DNA of 64,000 bases from Eulemur rufifrons (lineage: Eukaryota > Chordata > Mammalia > Primates > Lemuridae): NCBI RefSeq assembly GCF_041146395.1, contig NC_090996.1, forward strand, positions 31,706,738 to 31,770,737. Reading direction: 5' to 3'. Shown here piece by piece: positions 12,936-24,639 of the stretch. The notes under the pieces were generated by a model, which did not search any database, had not been told where the DNA came from, and worked only from the letters and a program-made list of their open reading frames with translations. The stretch's first letter is position 1. Every line of letters begins with the position of its first letter. Both the position numbers and the translations under genes were made by a program.

Positions 12936-14180
12936 AGCAAGTGTCATCGCTTCAGTGGTGAAATTTCATAATTACACGTCAGCGTGGCAGAAGGACCAGA
13001 GTGCGTTCTTGGAACTGGATGGCCATCACTCCGGCAGCTTAGGGCTGCTGTCTCCCATGTGGCCTCAGGCCATATCACTGTGCGTGGGGGGTGGGAGTGG
13101 GGGTCTTTTTCTGGGAGCGGGGAGATGCTGACCCTCTGGGATGACTAGAGTTTACAGCTTGACTTTTCCATTAACAGAAAGGACTCCAGTACAGAGAGCA
13201 CCTCCCAAAACCTTGCCCCCAACTTCTAACCACATGGAGGGACCCAGGGAAGCTATAGCCTACGTATAAGATTCACTACATTACTAAGAATTTTTTTTTA
13301 AAAGAAAGAAACAAAGAAAAGCCACCAACCACACCCCCTCCCCGCCTTTAATAGAGGGAATAAAAAATCCTTAGAGAAAGATAGTGAGAATTTGCAGTAG
13401 GTGTTATTTTTTTTTAATTGCTAAGAGTCATCACCAATTAATTGCAGCCAAATGTTTAGCAATTTTTCTATCAGTCATGCGAGCTCAAGTTGAGAACATA
13501 ACTGGACAGCCCTTCAGAAATGAGGCTTCATTTGAAGCATCTGACTCAACCCAGCAATATATGAAAAAGCACAGAAATGCACGTGTGTGCGTACATGTGT
13601 ATGTGTGTGTTCCCCTTTTTAGAGAAGAGCTGAAACCATGTACAGAGTGAGCGTGATGACATTTCTCCACCAGCGTCTCTCTGCTCTCCCGGAGCAGCCA
13701 ATGACCTGGGCAATCGTTATCATCATGATGTAGGAACCAAAGGCAGTCTGGGCAGGTGGAGAACCCACCCAGAACTTATCCTGGCAGCTCACCGACCTTG
13801 TTCCTAATGGAGCTGAGTTGTTCTAATAGCATCAGTTCCTATGTTATCTTTCAAACGCTACTGACAAACAAATTAAAAAAAACAAACAACAACAACAACA
13901 AAACAAGATACCAGACAGAAACATGTTTGCGGATTCCACAGAAGCCCAAGGGAAGTGGAAATATCCTAAACTCTGGAAGCAGGTCTGGAAACATGCTGAG
14001 TGCTGGGCAGGGCAGAACACTGGTGAGATACTTTGGACACATGTTTTGCCTAAGCAGCAACTCCATTTGTCCAACTCACGAAATGCACACATGCGTGTAC
14101 ACCAGCACGCAAACACGCAGCGAGTGCAAACGTGAACTGATAATGCCCTTGCCTGCAAACTAGAGCAACACACAACTCTG
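11403..14180. other. single-copy DNA with microsatellites
   Basis: No gene is supported. Simple repeats here are (CA)n at 12905-12933 and an imperfect (CAA)n at 13881-13904. Open frames of 90 to 135 codons near 12376-12886 and 13756-14173 have no recognisable family and overlap each other on both strands. Confidence 0.5.
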
Positions 14181-14819
14181 AGCTGGGATTGTGCAGTTTG
14201 AATCTAAGCTACCATATCATTATTCATTCCGACACGAGGAGATTAACAATCCCTAAAATAATGCATGGCAATTGCTTTTCATTTAAAAGCACATTTTGTT
14301 TTGAAAAGTCCTCAACCACCTTATTAATCGGCAGACGTACCTGGGCCATCCTCAGATCAGAGCTGAAAACCTCTGCTTGAAATAATAACCTATTTGACAA
14401 TAATGGTAGTGTTGAAAAGAGAAACATCTTTCAAAACTGTGGAATGATGTCAAAAGTAGCCGGGAGGTATGTACTCTCCATTCACTTGTTTGACCTCTGT
14501 GGATCCAAGGCATTAAGGGTAAAATTTGATCTGTGGGGATGTGCTTTGCCGCAGAAACTTCTGTGAACTCTTGTCAATAAAGAGATGCTGTGAAAATGTT
14601 AAAGAACGATTGTTTAACGGCTGCTTTTCCTGAGGGCTTCCACACCAAGTGTAACAAGATAAATAGGTGGAGGGGTGAACTCTATCTAAATATGTAGGAA
14701 TCGACCTTCGCCCCTTAATTTCAAATGCACATAGGAATGTGTCATGGTGGAAATTGAGGCTTTTATCCAAGTCCAAGTGCATGAATCAGATTTACAGGGA
14801 CAAACCCTGGGAAACCCAA

Positions 14820-14975
14820 TATTATACACTCTATAATATCTGTAATATTGTATATTCTATAATATATGTGATACTATGTACTCTATAACATATGTAACAT
14901 TTTATATTTATATATATATATATACACACACACATATATATATACACATACATATATATATATATATATACATAT
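14820..14975. repeat. TA/CA alternating purine-pyrimidine tract
   Basis: About 65 bp of imperfect tandem 'ctctataatat...gtaata' units run into (TA)n, then (CA)n, then (TA)n. The whole block is self-complementary and prone to cruciform or slipped structures. It gives a tyrosine/isoleucine-rich chance frame on the minus strand. Confidence 0.9.
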
Positions 14976-15307
14976 AGTAACCAGCAACAATATTCAACTG
15001 AAATGAGACAAGAGTTAAAGGATAAATAAGTTATTTTCCTGAAAAGAAGGGTATGACTAAACGACACTCAGCACCCAATTTTTCGCAACCTTAATTACAC
15101 ACTCTTCACTGAAGCCATCAGAAATAACACAGATTGCAAGGGGGTGGGGAATGGCAAACGTTTTTAAGTATGATTGTTTTTAAATGTCTAACAGCCCACA
15201 AATCACCTGCAAACCATCACCCAGTGAGGCATGTCTTAAACACTCAGGTTGAAATCACGGAGTTCTTGTTTTGTTCGAAACCCAGATGATGAGAAATATC
15301 GACTCAC

Positions 15308-15355
15308 CTTTCTGTCTTCTATTTCCCCGCAGGTCGTGCAGTCTCCTTTGATATC
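15308..15355 (-). CDS. candidate 48-bp internal exon of an unidentified gene
   Basis: On the minus strand a strong acceptor (a pyrimidine run over 15362-15383 ending in ctcctcctcacag) is followed by 48 bp and then a GTGAGT donor at 15302-15307. The length is a multiple of three. Frame 1 is open and reads DIKGDCTTCGEIEDRK, with two cysteines. Frame 2 is also open and reads YQRRLHDLRGNRRQK. Frame 3 has a stop. No repeat overlaps it. I do not recognise the protein. The gene would be on the minus strand with the rest of this window as intron, but I found no partner exon. It could be a rare alternative exon, a noncoding-transcript exon or a chance pair of sites. Confidence 0.4.
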
Positions 15356-15769
15356 CTGTGAGGAGGAGAAAAGAGAGACAAAGGACAGGAGTTAGACTTA
15401 TGGTCAGAGAACATTCAGTGGTGTCGTTGAAATGCCCTTTAAAATAACAAAGGGCTCCCACTCCTACCAGTTCTTTCTCGAGTCATTGCCCTTTATAGTG
15501 CTTATAGAAGTATATGCCGAGGTGTGTGCGTTAGAGACATATGGATGTTATAAGTGAGCTTTATTACATGCAGATGCGGAGTGAAGGCGATAGCTATGGA
15601 TCAGAGGCCACAACAGAGAGGAGCTGATGGCTCATAAAATAACCCACCCGAAATACCTTTGCTCATATCAGCAGAGACTGCCTCTAATCAGATTTAATGT
15701 CTCTCACATTCCAAATTTAGCACAGTCAGATTTATCTTGTTTCAACGAAAAACCACCACTACCTATTTT

Positions 15770-16050
15770 TCATCCTTCCATCCATACATCCACCTACCCA
15801 ACTATCCATCCAACCTTTCATCCATCCTCCATCTCTCCATTAATCCATTCATCCACCAATCCACCCAATCATCCATTCATTCTCCATCCTTCCTTCCTCC
15901 ATCCTCTATCCATCCACTGACCCACTCACCAATCCATCCAATCATCCATTCTGTCTCCATCCTTCCTTCCTCCATCCTCTATCCATCATCCATCCTCCAT
16001 CCATCTACCCATGCACCCACCCATCCATCTATCCATCCATCCATATTTAT
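15770..16050. repeat. (ATCC)n complex satellite with a 73-bp tandem duplication
   Basis: The block is built from CCAT/ATCC tetranucleotides with interruptions. A longer unit starting 'ccaatccacccaatcatcca' at 15856 recurs at 15929 as 'ccaatccatccaatcatcca', both followed by the same CT-rich text, giving a 73-bp period. The serine-histidine-proline frames across it are products of the repeat, not a protein. Confidence 0.9.
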
Positions 16051-16189
16051 TGCATACCTTCTTTGTATGCATTTCTTTTCCTGTGGTTCTAGAACAGAAA
16101 GGTGAAAAAATCATGGTTCCTACCCTCAAGGAAATCACTAGCTAGATGGAAAGACAGACGTTCCCACAAGCAATTGTGACAGCAATTCA

Positions 16190-16685
16190 CTCATTCAAAT
16201 GAAACTTCCTCAGCACCTACTGCCTGCCTGGCCCTGCCCAGGGCACAGAAGACTCAGTAATGCACAACACACCTGGAGGCCCTGCCCTGGTGAGGGTCAC
16301 ATTCTGCTGGAAAAGACAGACAATAAAAACCGCACCCCAGTAAATGGCATTCAGAAAAGAATAGGTACTATGAAGAAAAACAAAGCCTGGAAGAGGGGAT
16401 GGGAACTGAGAGTAGGGAATAAGATTTTACATGTAAAAAGAAGTGGCCACTGAGCAAAGGCTTGAAGGAAGTTAGGGGATGAGCCAAAGAGCCAACTGGG
16501 GAAGGGGACCCCGGGCAAGGGCAGGGCGAGTGCAAAGCCCCAGGGGGAAATGCATCTCCCAGCCAACACAAGGGGATGGAGGTCTCTGTGGCTGGGGAGC
16601 AGGGAGAGAGGAAAATAGGGACATGAGATCAGAGGAGGATGTTTGCTTTTATTCTGAGACAGGTGAGGAACCACCGAGTTGTCTT
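16190..16685 (+). mobile_element. old mammal-wide interspersed repeat, first half
   Basis: 'ctcagcacctactgcctgcc', a 'ggaaaagacagacaataaaa' segment, 'aagaataggtactatgaaga', 'gaggatgtttgcttttattc' and similar blocks follow a diverged interspersed repeat that I recognise by layout but cannot name with certainty. It is interrupted at about 16685 by L1M and resumes at about 17645. Confidence 0.55.
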
Positions 16686-17640
16686 ATTGTTGTAAAACAC
16701 ACACGACATGTACCATTTTGCATTTCTAAGTGCACCATTCAATGGCATTAAGTACATTCACATTGTTGTGCAGCCATCGCCACCATCCATCTCCAGAACT
16801 TTTCCATCTTCCAAGACGGTCCTCGCTAAACAATGCCCCATCCTCCCTCTCCCCAGCTCCTGGCAACCATCATCCCACTTTCTGTCTCCATCAGTTTGGC
16901 TACTCTAGACACCCTGTTTTATCACTCTGCTGGGAACGCCGTAACAAAATACCACAGAACTGGGGGCTTAAACAATGGAAATTTATTTTCTCCCAGTTCT
17001 GGAGGCTGGAAGTTCAAGTTCTGTCCGGGTTCCTGGTGAGGGCTCCCTTCCTGGCTTGTGGATGCCGCCTGCTCACTGTGCCTGCACAGAAAGAGACTGA
17101 CTTGGTGTCTCTTCTTCTCCTAAGGACACCAGTCCTCCGGGATTAGGATCCCACCCTTACGACCTCCATTAACCTTAATCACCTCCCCAAAGGCCCAATC
17201 CCCAGACACAGCCACACTGGCAGTTAGGGCTTCAACAAAGGAATTTTGGAGGGGCACGATTTAGCCCATAACACTTGTGTAAGTGGAATCGTAAAATACG
17301 TGTCCTTCGTGCCTGGCTAATTCCACTTAGCATGACGATTCCAGGTTCATCACTGGGAGCATATGTCAGAGTTTCATTCCATCTTAAGGCTGAACAACAC
17401 TCCATTGTGTGGATACATCACAGTTTGTTCACCCACTCCTAGGCGTCATCCATCCACAGACACTTGGGTTGTTTCTGCTGCAATGAGCATGGGTGTAACT
17501 GCTGAATCCTATGTTAGTTCCACAGTTAATTTTTTGAGGAACCCCCGTGCTGTTTTTCACAGCTGCTGCACCCTTTTATATTCCCCCAGGAGTGCACAAG
17601 GGTTCAAATCTTTCCACACCCTCATTAGCACTTGTTTTCA
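16686..17640 (-). mobile_element. L1M fragment, antisense, split by a MaLR LTR
   Basis: The left piece (to about 16912) starts 'ttgttgtaaaacacacacga' and contains 'aagtacattcacattgttgt'. The right piece (from about 17273) contains 'ttccacttagcatgacgatt', 'ctccattgtgtggatacatc', 'cagacacttgggttgtttct' and 'cctcattagcacttgttttc'. Both are antisense old L1 3' sequence, and the text is continuous once the LTR is removed. Confidence 0.8.
16913..17272 (-). mobile_element. MaLR LTR (MLT1/MST-like), antisense, inserted in L1M
   Basis: It starts TGTTTTATC and ends CCATAACA, the TG...CA ends expected of an LTR. Inside are 'gtaacaaaataccacagaac', 'aacaatggaaatttattttc' and 'tcccagttctggaggctgga', the antisense form of the conserved MaLR polyadenylation end, and 'gggcttcaacaaaggaattt' at the opposite end. 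It is better preserved than the other MaLR copies in the window. No internal MaLR sequence is attached. Confidence 0.85.
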
Positions 17641-17644
17641 CCTG

Positions 17645-17880
17645 AGGGATTTGAAAAGAGGACAGGCATGATCTGATTTCTGTTTTAACAGAATAGGCAG
17701 TTGAGAATTAAGGAGGTGAGTGGGGAGAACAGTTTGGGGGCTACTGTACGGTGTCTTGAGGGTCTGGATGTGGGGTGGGAGGGAAAGATGGTAGCCAAGG
17801 ACCACTCCAAGGCTTCTGGTCTGGGCATGCTGGCCGTGGATGCAGGGAAAGAGTGGGGTAGCAGGTGGTGTAGGGATCAG
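17645..17880 (+). mobile_element. old interspersed repeat, second half
   Basis: 'gacaggcatgatctgatttc', 'tgttttaacagaataggcag' and 'gggaaagatggtagccaagg' continue the repeat of 16190-16685 in the same orientation, across the L1M insertion. Confidence 0.55.
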
Positions 17881-18124
17881 CAAACAACAGAAGCTCTGTC
17901 TGGGCTAAGTCTATAGAAATGCTTATTTCCTCATCAAGAAGTAGCTGGGTCTACTCTGTGGCTAGATCATTAGGTCAGACATCACCATAGTGATTTATTA
18001 AGCAAACACAGAAAGTTCTAGTCTCATGTGGATCAAGAGTGGAACAAAAGGGCACCACATCATAAGGTGAAGATTCACGTAGCAATTATTTCATTTTTAT
18101 ATTGGCAAATGGACTTTTAACAGT

Positions 18125-18310
18125 GAGCCATGATTAAATACCTCTTTGGTGCCAGGAACTATGCTAGGTGTTTTCTACCCTGCCTCTAAATTTCCAACAA
18201 CTGAACAAGGATGGTATTATTTAGGTTTTTTTTTTTTTTTTTCTACATAAAAATTGAGATTAGCCATTAGGTAACCTCGGGTCACACAATGATGGAGCTT
18301 AAGTCTATAC
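18125..18310 (-). mobile_element. MIR SINE, antisense
   Basis: 'ggtgccaggaactatgctag', then 'aacaaggatggtattattta' and, after a poly-T run, 'taacctcgggtcacacaatg' follow the antisense MIR order. Confidence 0.6.
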
Positions 18311-18454
18311 CTAGAAGTGGCTCCAAATACCAGACGCTTCCCATTCCTTCCAGGTGATTTTATTGTAGTCATGGTGGTTGGTCAGTCTAGATAATTCAGG
18401 CCATGTGTTTGCACTGGGAGGGAGGGTTATTTACAGCAAACATAGCTAGAGAAG

Positions 18455-18868
18455 CAGCTGAATGTGCCCCCCTTCCCAAATTCATATGTTGTAGCTCTAA
18501 CCCCCACTGTGGCTCTACTTGGAGATGGGGCCACTAAGGAAATAATCAAAGTTAAATGAGATCATAAGAGTAGGGCTCTGATCGGATAGCATCAATGTCC
18601 TTATAAGAAGAGATGCAAGACAGCCCCCTCTCTCTTTCACTCCTCTCCCTCCCCTCTCCCCTCCCTGCAAGCACAAGGCCAAGAAAGTCCACATGAGGAC
18701 GCAGAGAGAAGTCGGCTGTCTAGAAACCAGGAAGAGGCCCTCATCAGACCCTGACCACACTGACACCTCGATCTTGAACATCCAGCCACCAGACCCATGA
18801 GTAAACAAATTTCTGTTGTTGAAGCCTCTCCGTGCACTATGCTCTCATGGCAGCCCAAGCTAAGACAA
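18455..18868 (+). mobile_element. MaLR LTR (MLT1-like), sense
   Basis: The copy is nearly complete. It has 'caaattcatatgttgtagct' and 'ctaacccccactgtggctct' near the start, 'ccttataagaagagatgcaa' in the middle, 'aagtccacatgaggacgcag', and 'acaaatttctgttgttgaag' with 'cagcccaagctaagaca' at the end. This order is diagnostic of MLT1/MST LTRs. Confidence 0.9.
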
Positions 18869-19905
18869 GATTCCCAGATGACCTAGAAGGCACAGTCCTA
18901 GGGCTTGGGGTCATGTTTACACGAGGTGTCTTCTTCCTTTTCTCGCCCACTTTCCTAACTGAACGGCCAAATCCTTTGATTGACTTCGGACCCTGACTCA
19001 ACAACATACCCCTTCCACTGATAAAGAGCTCTCCCGGAGTCCATCTGCTCAGAAAAATACAGAGAAACTGGAGATTAACTCAGTATGGGAGTGATGAAAA
19101 TCAGAGATTATTTTTAAACCTAGAAAATGCCATCTAAGAAACGAGGTGGAAAAAACCCACTCCCTGTCTGCGTTAGCCTGTTCTGACCGGGTGAAACATG
19201 TGTTTCCTTTCTCGGCTCCAGTGAAAAGACGTTGGGTTTGCAGGCAAGAGTCCATATCCGATGTTGATTTACCCACACAGACGTGGCAGTTGTTAATCAA
19301 CAAACTAACAACATCAATACACGAAAGGCAGATTTTTGTTTTTAATCTGCCACAGAGGATCCAGGCAAGCAACAGGAAAAAAGCCGTCTGGCGGAATCCA
19401 AGCTCTTGCCATTTCCCTACGATTATTCAATTTATTCTTATCAGGATTAATTTACTAAACCCGTGCTGGAGTTTTTATTTAGATGATACTGTTGGTTTGT
19501 CATCCACTGCGGATCTATGCAGGAGGCGCCCCGGGGGACGGCCCTTGCTTCTGAACAATGTGGAACTCAAATTGGAAAAATGTCACTTTGGCGGGAACAA
19601 ATTATCGTTCGGCTCGTTCTGCCTAGAGCTGGTATCTCTGGGTGGGTTCCGACCTGACCTTTTCTGAACCAGAGTCGTCCAGTAAGTACTTCTGCCCCAC
19701 TCGATGGCTCCGCTCAGAAAACAGCTCGACTACTTAAGTGTTAAGTATGAATTTGGAGCTATGTCCTCATCACCAAGCAATCAATTTCCCGACAAAGGCC
19801 AGCCATGCTACTTTCAGTGGGCTGAACTGTGGGCGGAAAATGGGACTGTTCACAGTGGAGTCACACTGCTTGGGTTTGTACCACCCCAGTGGTGAGACCC
19901 TGCAC
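18869..19905. other. single-copy block, possible conserved noncoding element
   Basis: It is free of repeats. The part from about 19100 to 19680 carries an open frame of 173 codons on the plus strand with no recognisable domain, and text such as 'ttatcaggattaatttacta' with a homeobox-like GGATTA core. I read it as a possible regulatory element, not a gene. Confidence 0.35.
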
Positions 19906-19909
19906 GAGG

Positions 19910-20048
19910 AGGCTGACTTTGATTAGCCTCAGCCTCCCCATATCTAAGACCAGGATGATAATAACAGCTGCCTCACTTGTTGTTAGGCATATCCAATATA
20001 TCCGATGGTCTCAGCACATGGCAAATCATCGATAAATGTTAGCTATCA
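19910..20048 (+). mobile_element. MIR SINE fragment, sense
   Basis: 'cctccccatatctaagacca', 'ggatgataataacagctgcc' and 'tcatcgataaatgttagcta' match the 3' half of MIR. Confidence 0.7.
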
Positions 20049-20445
20049 CCAATGACATCCTCCAAAAGTCTTTGGGAGACCTGGTTCTGAGTGAAGTACT
20101 GAGAACTTAAAAACAGTTCTATTTTTAAAGTTTCCTCTTCCAAGGCCTCTGAACTCTTACGGCTTTTAGACATCAAAGCACGCGCGTGTCTGTTCTTTTC
20201 AGAAGCGATCCTGTCTCCCAGGAGAGATTTCTTTTCTTCTGCACTTTGTGTGTTGGTTGTTTTTGATGATTTTTGTAGGTCAGGGTTATTTGTGTCCATA
20301 ACGCACCATCGTGCCGGATCCTGTATCAGCAGCCTGCACGGCACGGAAGCGCCCGGCAGTCACAGATCCCAGGGAGCAGGTGGAGAGAAACGCCTGCCGA
20401 CGGGATTCCAGAGGCCTGGGAGGATTCGGAAGTGAGGGGCCGGTA

Positions 20446-20847
20446 CTGGGTTGAATAGTTGCCTCCCCGAAAGATGTGTTCACGCCCTAACCTCTAGTAC
20501 ATGTGAGTGTGACCCTGTTTGGAAATAGGGTCACACTCATTAAGATCTTGAGATCAGAACATCCTATTATATCTGGGTGGGCCCTAAATCTAATTACAAG
20601 TATTTGTTTAAGAGGCAGAAGAGAGGAGAAGCCCTGTGAAGACAGGCAGAGATTAAACTGATGCCACAAGTCAAGGAACACCAGCTACTAGAAGCTGGAA
20701 GAAGCAGAGCCCCCAGGGGGAGCTCAGCCCTGCTGACTCCTTGATTTTAAACATCTAGTCTCCAGAGCCGTGAGAGAACAGATTTCTGTTGTTTTAAGCC
20801 ACCCATTCGGTAGCAATTTGTTGCAGCAGTCACAGGAAACTAATACA
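20446..20847 (+). mobile_element. MaLR LTR (MLT1-like), sense
   Basis: The order is 'gttgaatagttgcctccccg', 'tttggaaatagggtcacact', 'tgactccttgattttaaaca', 'cagatttctgttgttttaag' and 'cacaggaaactaataca'. This is a diverged but nearly complete MLT1 LTR. Confidence 0.9.
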
Positions 20848-21640
20848 GAGGCTCAGGGAACTTCTTGTGCTGAGGTCTCTTGCTTGATACTTATCACTGA
20901 AAAAAGACAGGTGTGGGCCAGAGACCACTCCCAGGCAGTCTAAGCCCTGGGAGAAAAGAAAAATCCCTTTATAAGAAATCCCAAGACGATCACAGGCTGT
21001 TGTGGTCATGGGCTCAGGTATTCTCGCAACACAGCCCTGGAACCTCTAAATTGATGACTGAAGTCATCAGTTCTGGAAGAGCAATGGAAAGAAAAGACCA
21101 ACGGTGCTTATAGTTGACATATGAGTTAAGTAAGGATCATATATCCTGGGTGCAGCATTATTCTCTTGGACTCAGATACTCACAAAGTCCCAGAAAGCTT
21201 TTCACGGAAAATACCTGAGAGCTTAAGTCATCTCTCAGGAGCGTGGTGGGGGACACAGCCAAAGGGTCATCTGTAAGCCCAAATCAGCCTATGATCAACT
21301 GCCTTAATACTGGGGAAGAAATCCAAGTGTTTTGCTCTTCCTTTACAAACAGATAATAAATGCTACGGCAAGACAGTTTATAACATTAAGAAAAACTGCA
21401 TGTCAACATCACACTCCCAAAACAACTCACAGTGCATTTTAAATCCTGAGTCAGTGTTACAAATGGCCATTTACAATTCCTAGTGTTCTGAAAATAACAA
21501 TTGCTTCTCATTTAAAAACATGTCAAGGAATATGAATCAAGATGCTAGGACTTATTGGTGATTTTCTGCAGCCTGAGTTGTTAATTTTTTGGACCTTCAA
21601 AAAGACTCAAACTTTGCAAATAAGCATATACCATAGGGAC
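20848..21640. other. single-copy DNA
   Basis: I see no gene, RNA or recognisable repeat. Confidence 0.5.
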
Positions 21641-21775
21641 CTTTTGGCTCAACACTTCCATTTTGCAGATGAGTAAACTGAGTTTCAAAGAGTGCAGCGA
21701 ATTGGCCTCACACCACTCTGACAGCTAAGGGCATAAAGGGGACTGAAATCCATCTGGCCTACCTGCTGTGTATTC
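21641..21775 (-). mobile_element. MIR SINE fragment, antisense
   Basis: 'ccattttgcagatgagtaaa' followed by 'ctgagtttcaaagagtgcag' is the conserved MIR core read antisense. Confidence 0.75.
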
Positions 21776-24635
21776 TGTTTCCCCTACACCATACATTTTG
21801 CTTGCATTTGAATATTTAAATAATTTCCTAAAGGTAATTGCCTTATTAAAGATAATGATTGTGTTCTAGCTTTCAAAAAAATTGAGTATATTGTCTTCTA
21901 ACCATAGTTGGTACAAATTCGAAATCACGCTTGCCTTTCAGCTGAATTTTCACAGTCTGTGTTCACTCAACTCAAAACAAGTAAGATTCAAATAAGGTCA
22001 CTTGGATACATGAAGAATAGTATAAAATGTTTGCACTGATACTTTGTATCCATTTCATAACATGTTTCTCTCCCTTCACAGATTTGCTAGGTGCCTGCAA
22101 TATCACAAATGGCCAGCAGATGGAAGCAAACAACTGCAAAAAAAAAAACAAAAAACAAAAAACCAACACACCAAGCACTATGCAAGTGGATCCAATATTC
22201 TCGGGTCCGTAAACTTCTTGAAATATCATAATCTTTCCGCTTCCTCAAAATATAAGTCTCAAATGACTGTATGTCTTAATTACTAAGCCCTAATTACTTA
22301 CCAGGAATGTGATCATTTTATTTATTAGGCATTTTATTAGTATGTGTTTAAGAAGGTTCAGTATGGCAGAGATCCCTGTTTCAAGGCACAGAATATTCTG
22401 AAAACACCAGGGTTTCCATCTAAATATGGAAGACAGACGACTGAGAACTTAGGAGCTACTTCACCTGAAATCAAACAACAAACAACTCATAAACTAATTA
22501 AAATCTCCACTCGAATCAGTTCAACCAAGAGAGTAAAGTTTACCTGAGCTGTTGCAATGCAAAGCTGCTGACTTAAAAAACAGATTTTTAAGGGGGATTA
22601 GGAGATATTTTCTTCGAGAGGAAATATTTTCTTGGCAGGAAAAAAAAAAAAAAAAATCTGTAAAGCCCAAAAGACCACAAAACAATCTCCAAACCAAGCT
22701 TCTATGCATAGAAAGATCTTGACTTCTTTCTTTGAGGACTGCACCCCTCCCTCCTGTGAATCATTTTATTCTTTTCCTTCTAATTTTTTTTTTTTTTTTT
22801 TTGGTAGTCTGGTTATCAGCAGACAAGAATCTTCAGTATCTCAAGCATCCAGCCATGCAGACAAGCGAGCTGGTGGGAAACAGTCCAGGTAACTCGAGGG
22901 CTGCCGCCTCAGCACAATTAAACTCGATACAGAGGGAGGCAGCCCCCTCTCAGGTAGGAGGCATGTGTCACCAGGTGAGCTCAAACCAAGGGTCTGTTTG
23001 CAAATAAGAGCTATGCATTGGCATCACAGCAGGAGTTTAATGAGAGCGCTTTTAATTAACTGTAAAAGTAATTACCCATATTAGATGTAAATCGCACTTG
23101 TTTTTACATGAGGTGAATAATTTTAGCTCAGCTTTTAAGGATAATACTTCTTGAGGAGCTGTCAGCTGCAAACCCTCAACAAGTTGGTGCGCTGTTTTCT
23201 CAGCAATGCCGAGGAGAAATCTACTAGCCCAGGAGGCCTGGGTTTGTCACCTGGCTTCTGTCAGCTAAAAGGCTTTTCCTTTCATTCATGGACAGCCGCA
23301 GCCTCTAAAACCCACCCTCTCCACAGCTGCAGCCTCCGAGAAGAGCCCTAGGATTCAGCATCCAAATTTATTAGGTTTTTTTTTTTTTTCTTTTCCCTTT
23401 TGGCTTTTAGCCTCCTGGATGACACCCAGCACATCACAGATGGGCTCTTGTGAATAATTAAGGAACAGCAGACACGTGAATAGGAAGGAAAGAAAGACGC
23501 TGGAAGAAGCCCTACAGGGGTCAGTAGTGTGTGCCTTGGATGAGCTGAAGTGGACATGGTCCAAAGAAAGAAACAGGCTGGCAAGGGAGAAGCTGGTTCA
23601 AGCGCAACAAGGCCACGCTTGCTTGCAAGGCTCAGAGCGTGACTTCTGATGAGGATAAATGTTTGCATCGCCAGCACCGAAACAAAACGGCAGCACTCCC
23701 CGGGATTTATAAACACCACGGGAAAATGACAGGTCAGTGTTGGGGACCAGTGAAGGTGAATGCCTTGGTGAGAGCTGTGTGAAAATGTCACCCTCCGGGC
23801 CTTCAAAATTCCTCTGCCTTCAACAGGAGTGTGAACAGGGGCCCCCAAAAAACCTCTGATGTGAACCACGGTGAAGCATCAACAGCCAGGATACAGTTTG
23901 CAAATACAAAATCACGGGCTAATTATTTGTACTTTGATAGGCACCTTCATTAGAGGTTTTGAGGATGCAATTATCGAATTGAGGTTTAGTGCACTCACGT
24001 TAAGCAACCGAACTGAAGATCAGGGAAGCAGGGGACACGGAAAGGGTGAGATTACACCCACCAAGGCAGCCAGAAACTTAGTAGTTAATTGGGTCCCTTC
24101 TAAAAAGAAACCAAGCCTTCTGTTTGAATGGTTTGGCCAACATCGCCATCGTTTTCACGTGGTGTGTTGCCTCCCGTGGGTTTCTGTTGCTGTTGTGTTG
24201 TTGATGTTGCCTGCTTGTGGTCTCTGCCTTACAACCCCAAGAGGGAGCTGGAGCAGGAACCGTACTGGTTTGAAACGGTGCCCAGAGAACTCGCCCTGGT
24301 TCAAGGCCAAGTGAAACACGAGCCAGAACTGGAATTTGTATCTCCCACGTGGAGGTTTTTACTTTTATTTTTTATCCCTTTCTAGAGGGCCACACACGTT
24401 TGCCCAGTGTCTCCTAGATCTGATATACCCTAAATGTAGCTGCTTCCCACACTGTCTATATAAAATATTTAAATAAAGAAAAAAATATATATAGCATGGT
24501 TCTTCATTAGTGTATCAACCTATTGAGGAAATCAGGCTTGAGGCATGTTTGGAAATACTAAGCTCAAATAATTTACTATGATATTTGAGGGAAAATTCAA
24601 TGAGAAGCTGCATTTTAATTTCATCTCCAGGTATG
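21776..24635. other. single-copy DNA, poly-T runs, possible regulatory blocks
   Basis: No gene is supported. Homopolymer runs lie at about 22640-22657 (A), 22786-22802 (T) and 23378-23390 (T). Repeat-free TAAT-rich stretches at about 23030-23130 ('cttttaattaactgtaaaag') and 23900-24010 ('gggctaattatttgtacttt') look like constrained noncoding DNA. The 173-codon minus frame at 23348-23869 is read as chance. Confidence 0.4.
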
Positions 24636-24639
24636 GATC

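Noticed and set aside
15856..16000. Regular repeats considered as a CRISPR array
   Set aside because: They are a eukaryotic simple-sequence satellite with no unique spacers, in a primate genome.
15627..16105. Serine-histidine-proline-rich frames
   Set aside because: They are translations of the ATCC satellite.
19146..19667. Open frame of 173 codons on the plus strand
   Set aside because: No domain, signal or splice context. Treated as possible regulatory DNA.
23348..23869. Open frame of 173 codons on the minus strand
   Set aside because: The lysine run is from a poly-T tract and no protein family is recognised.
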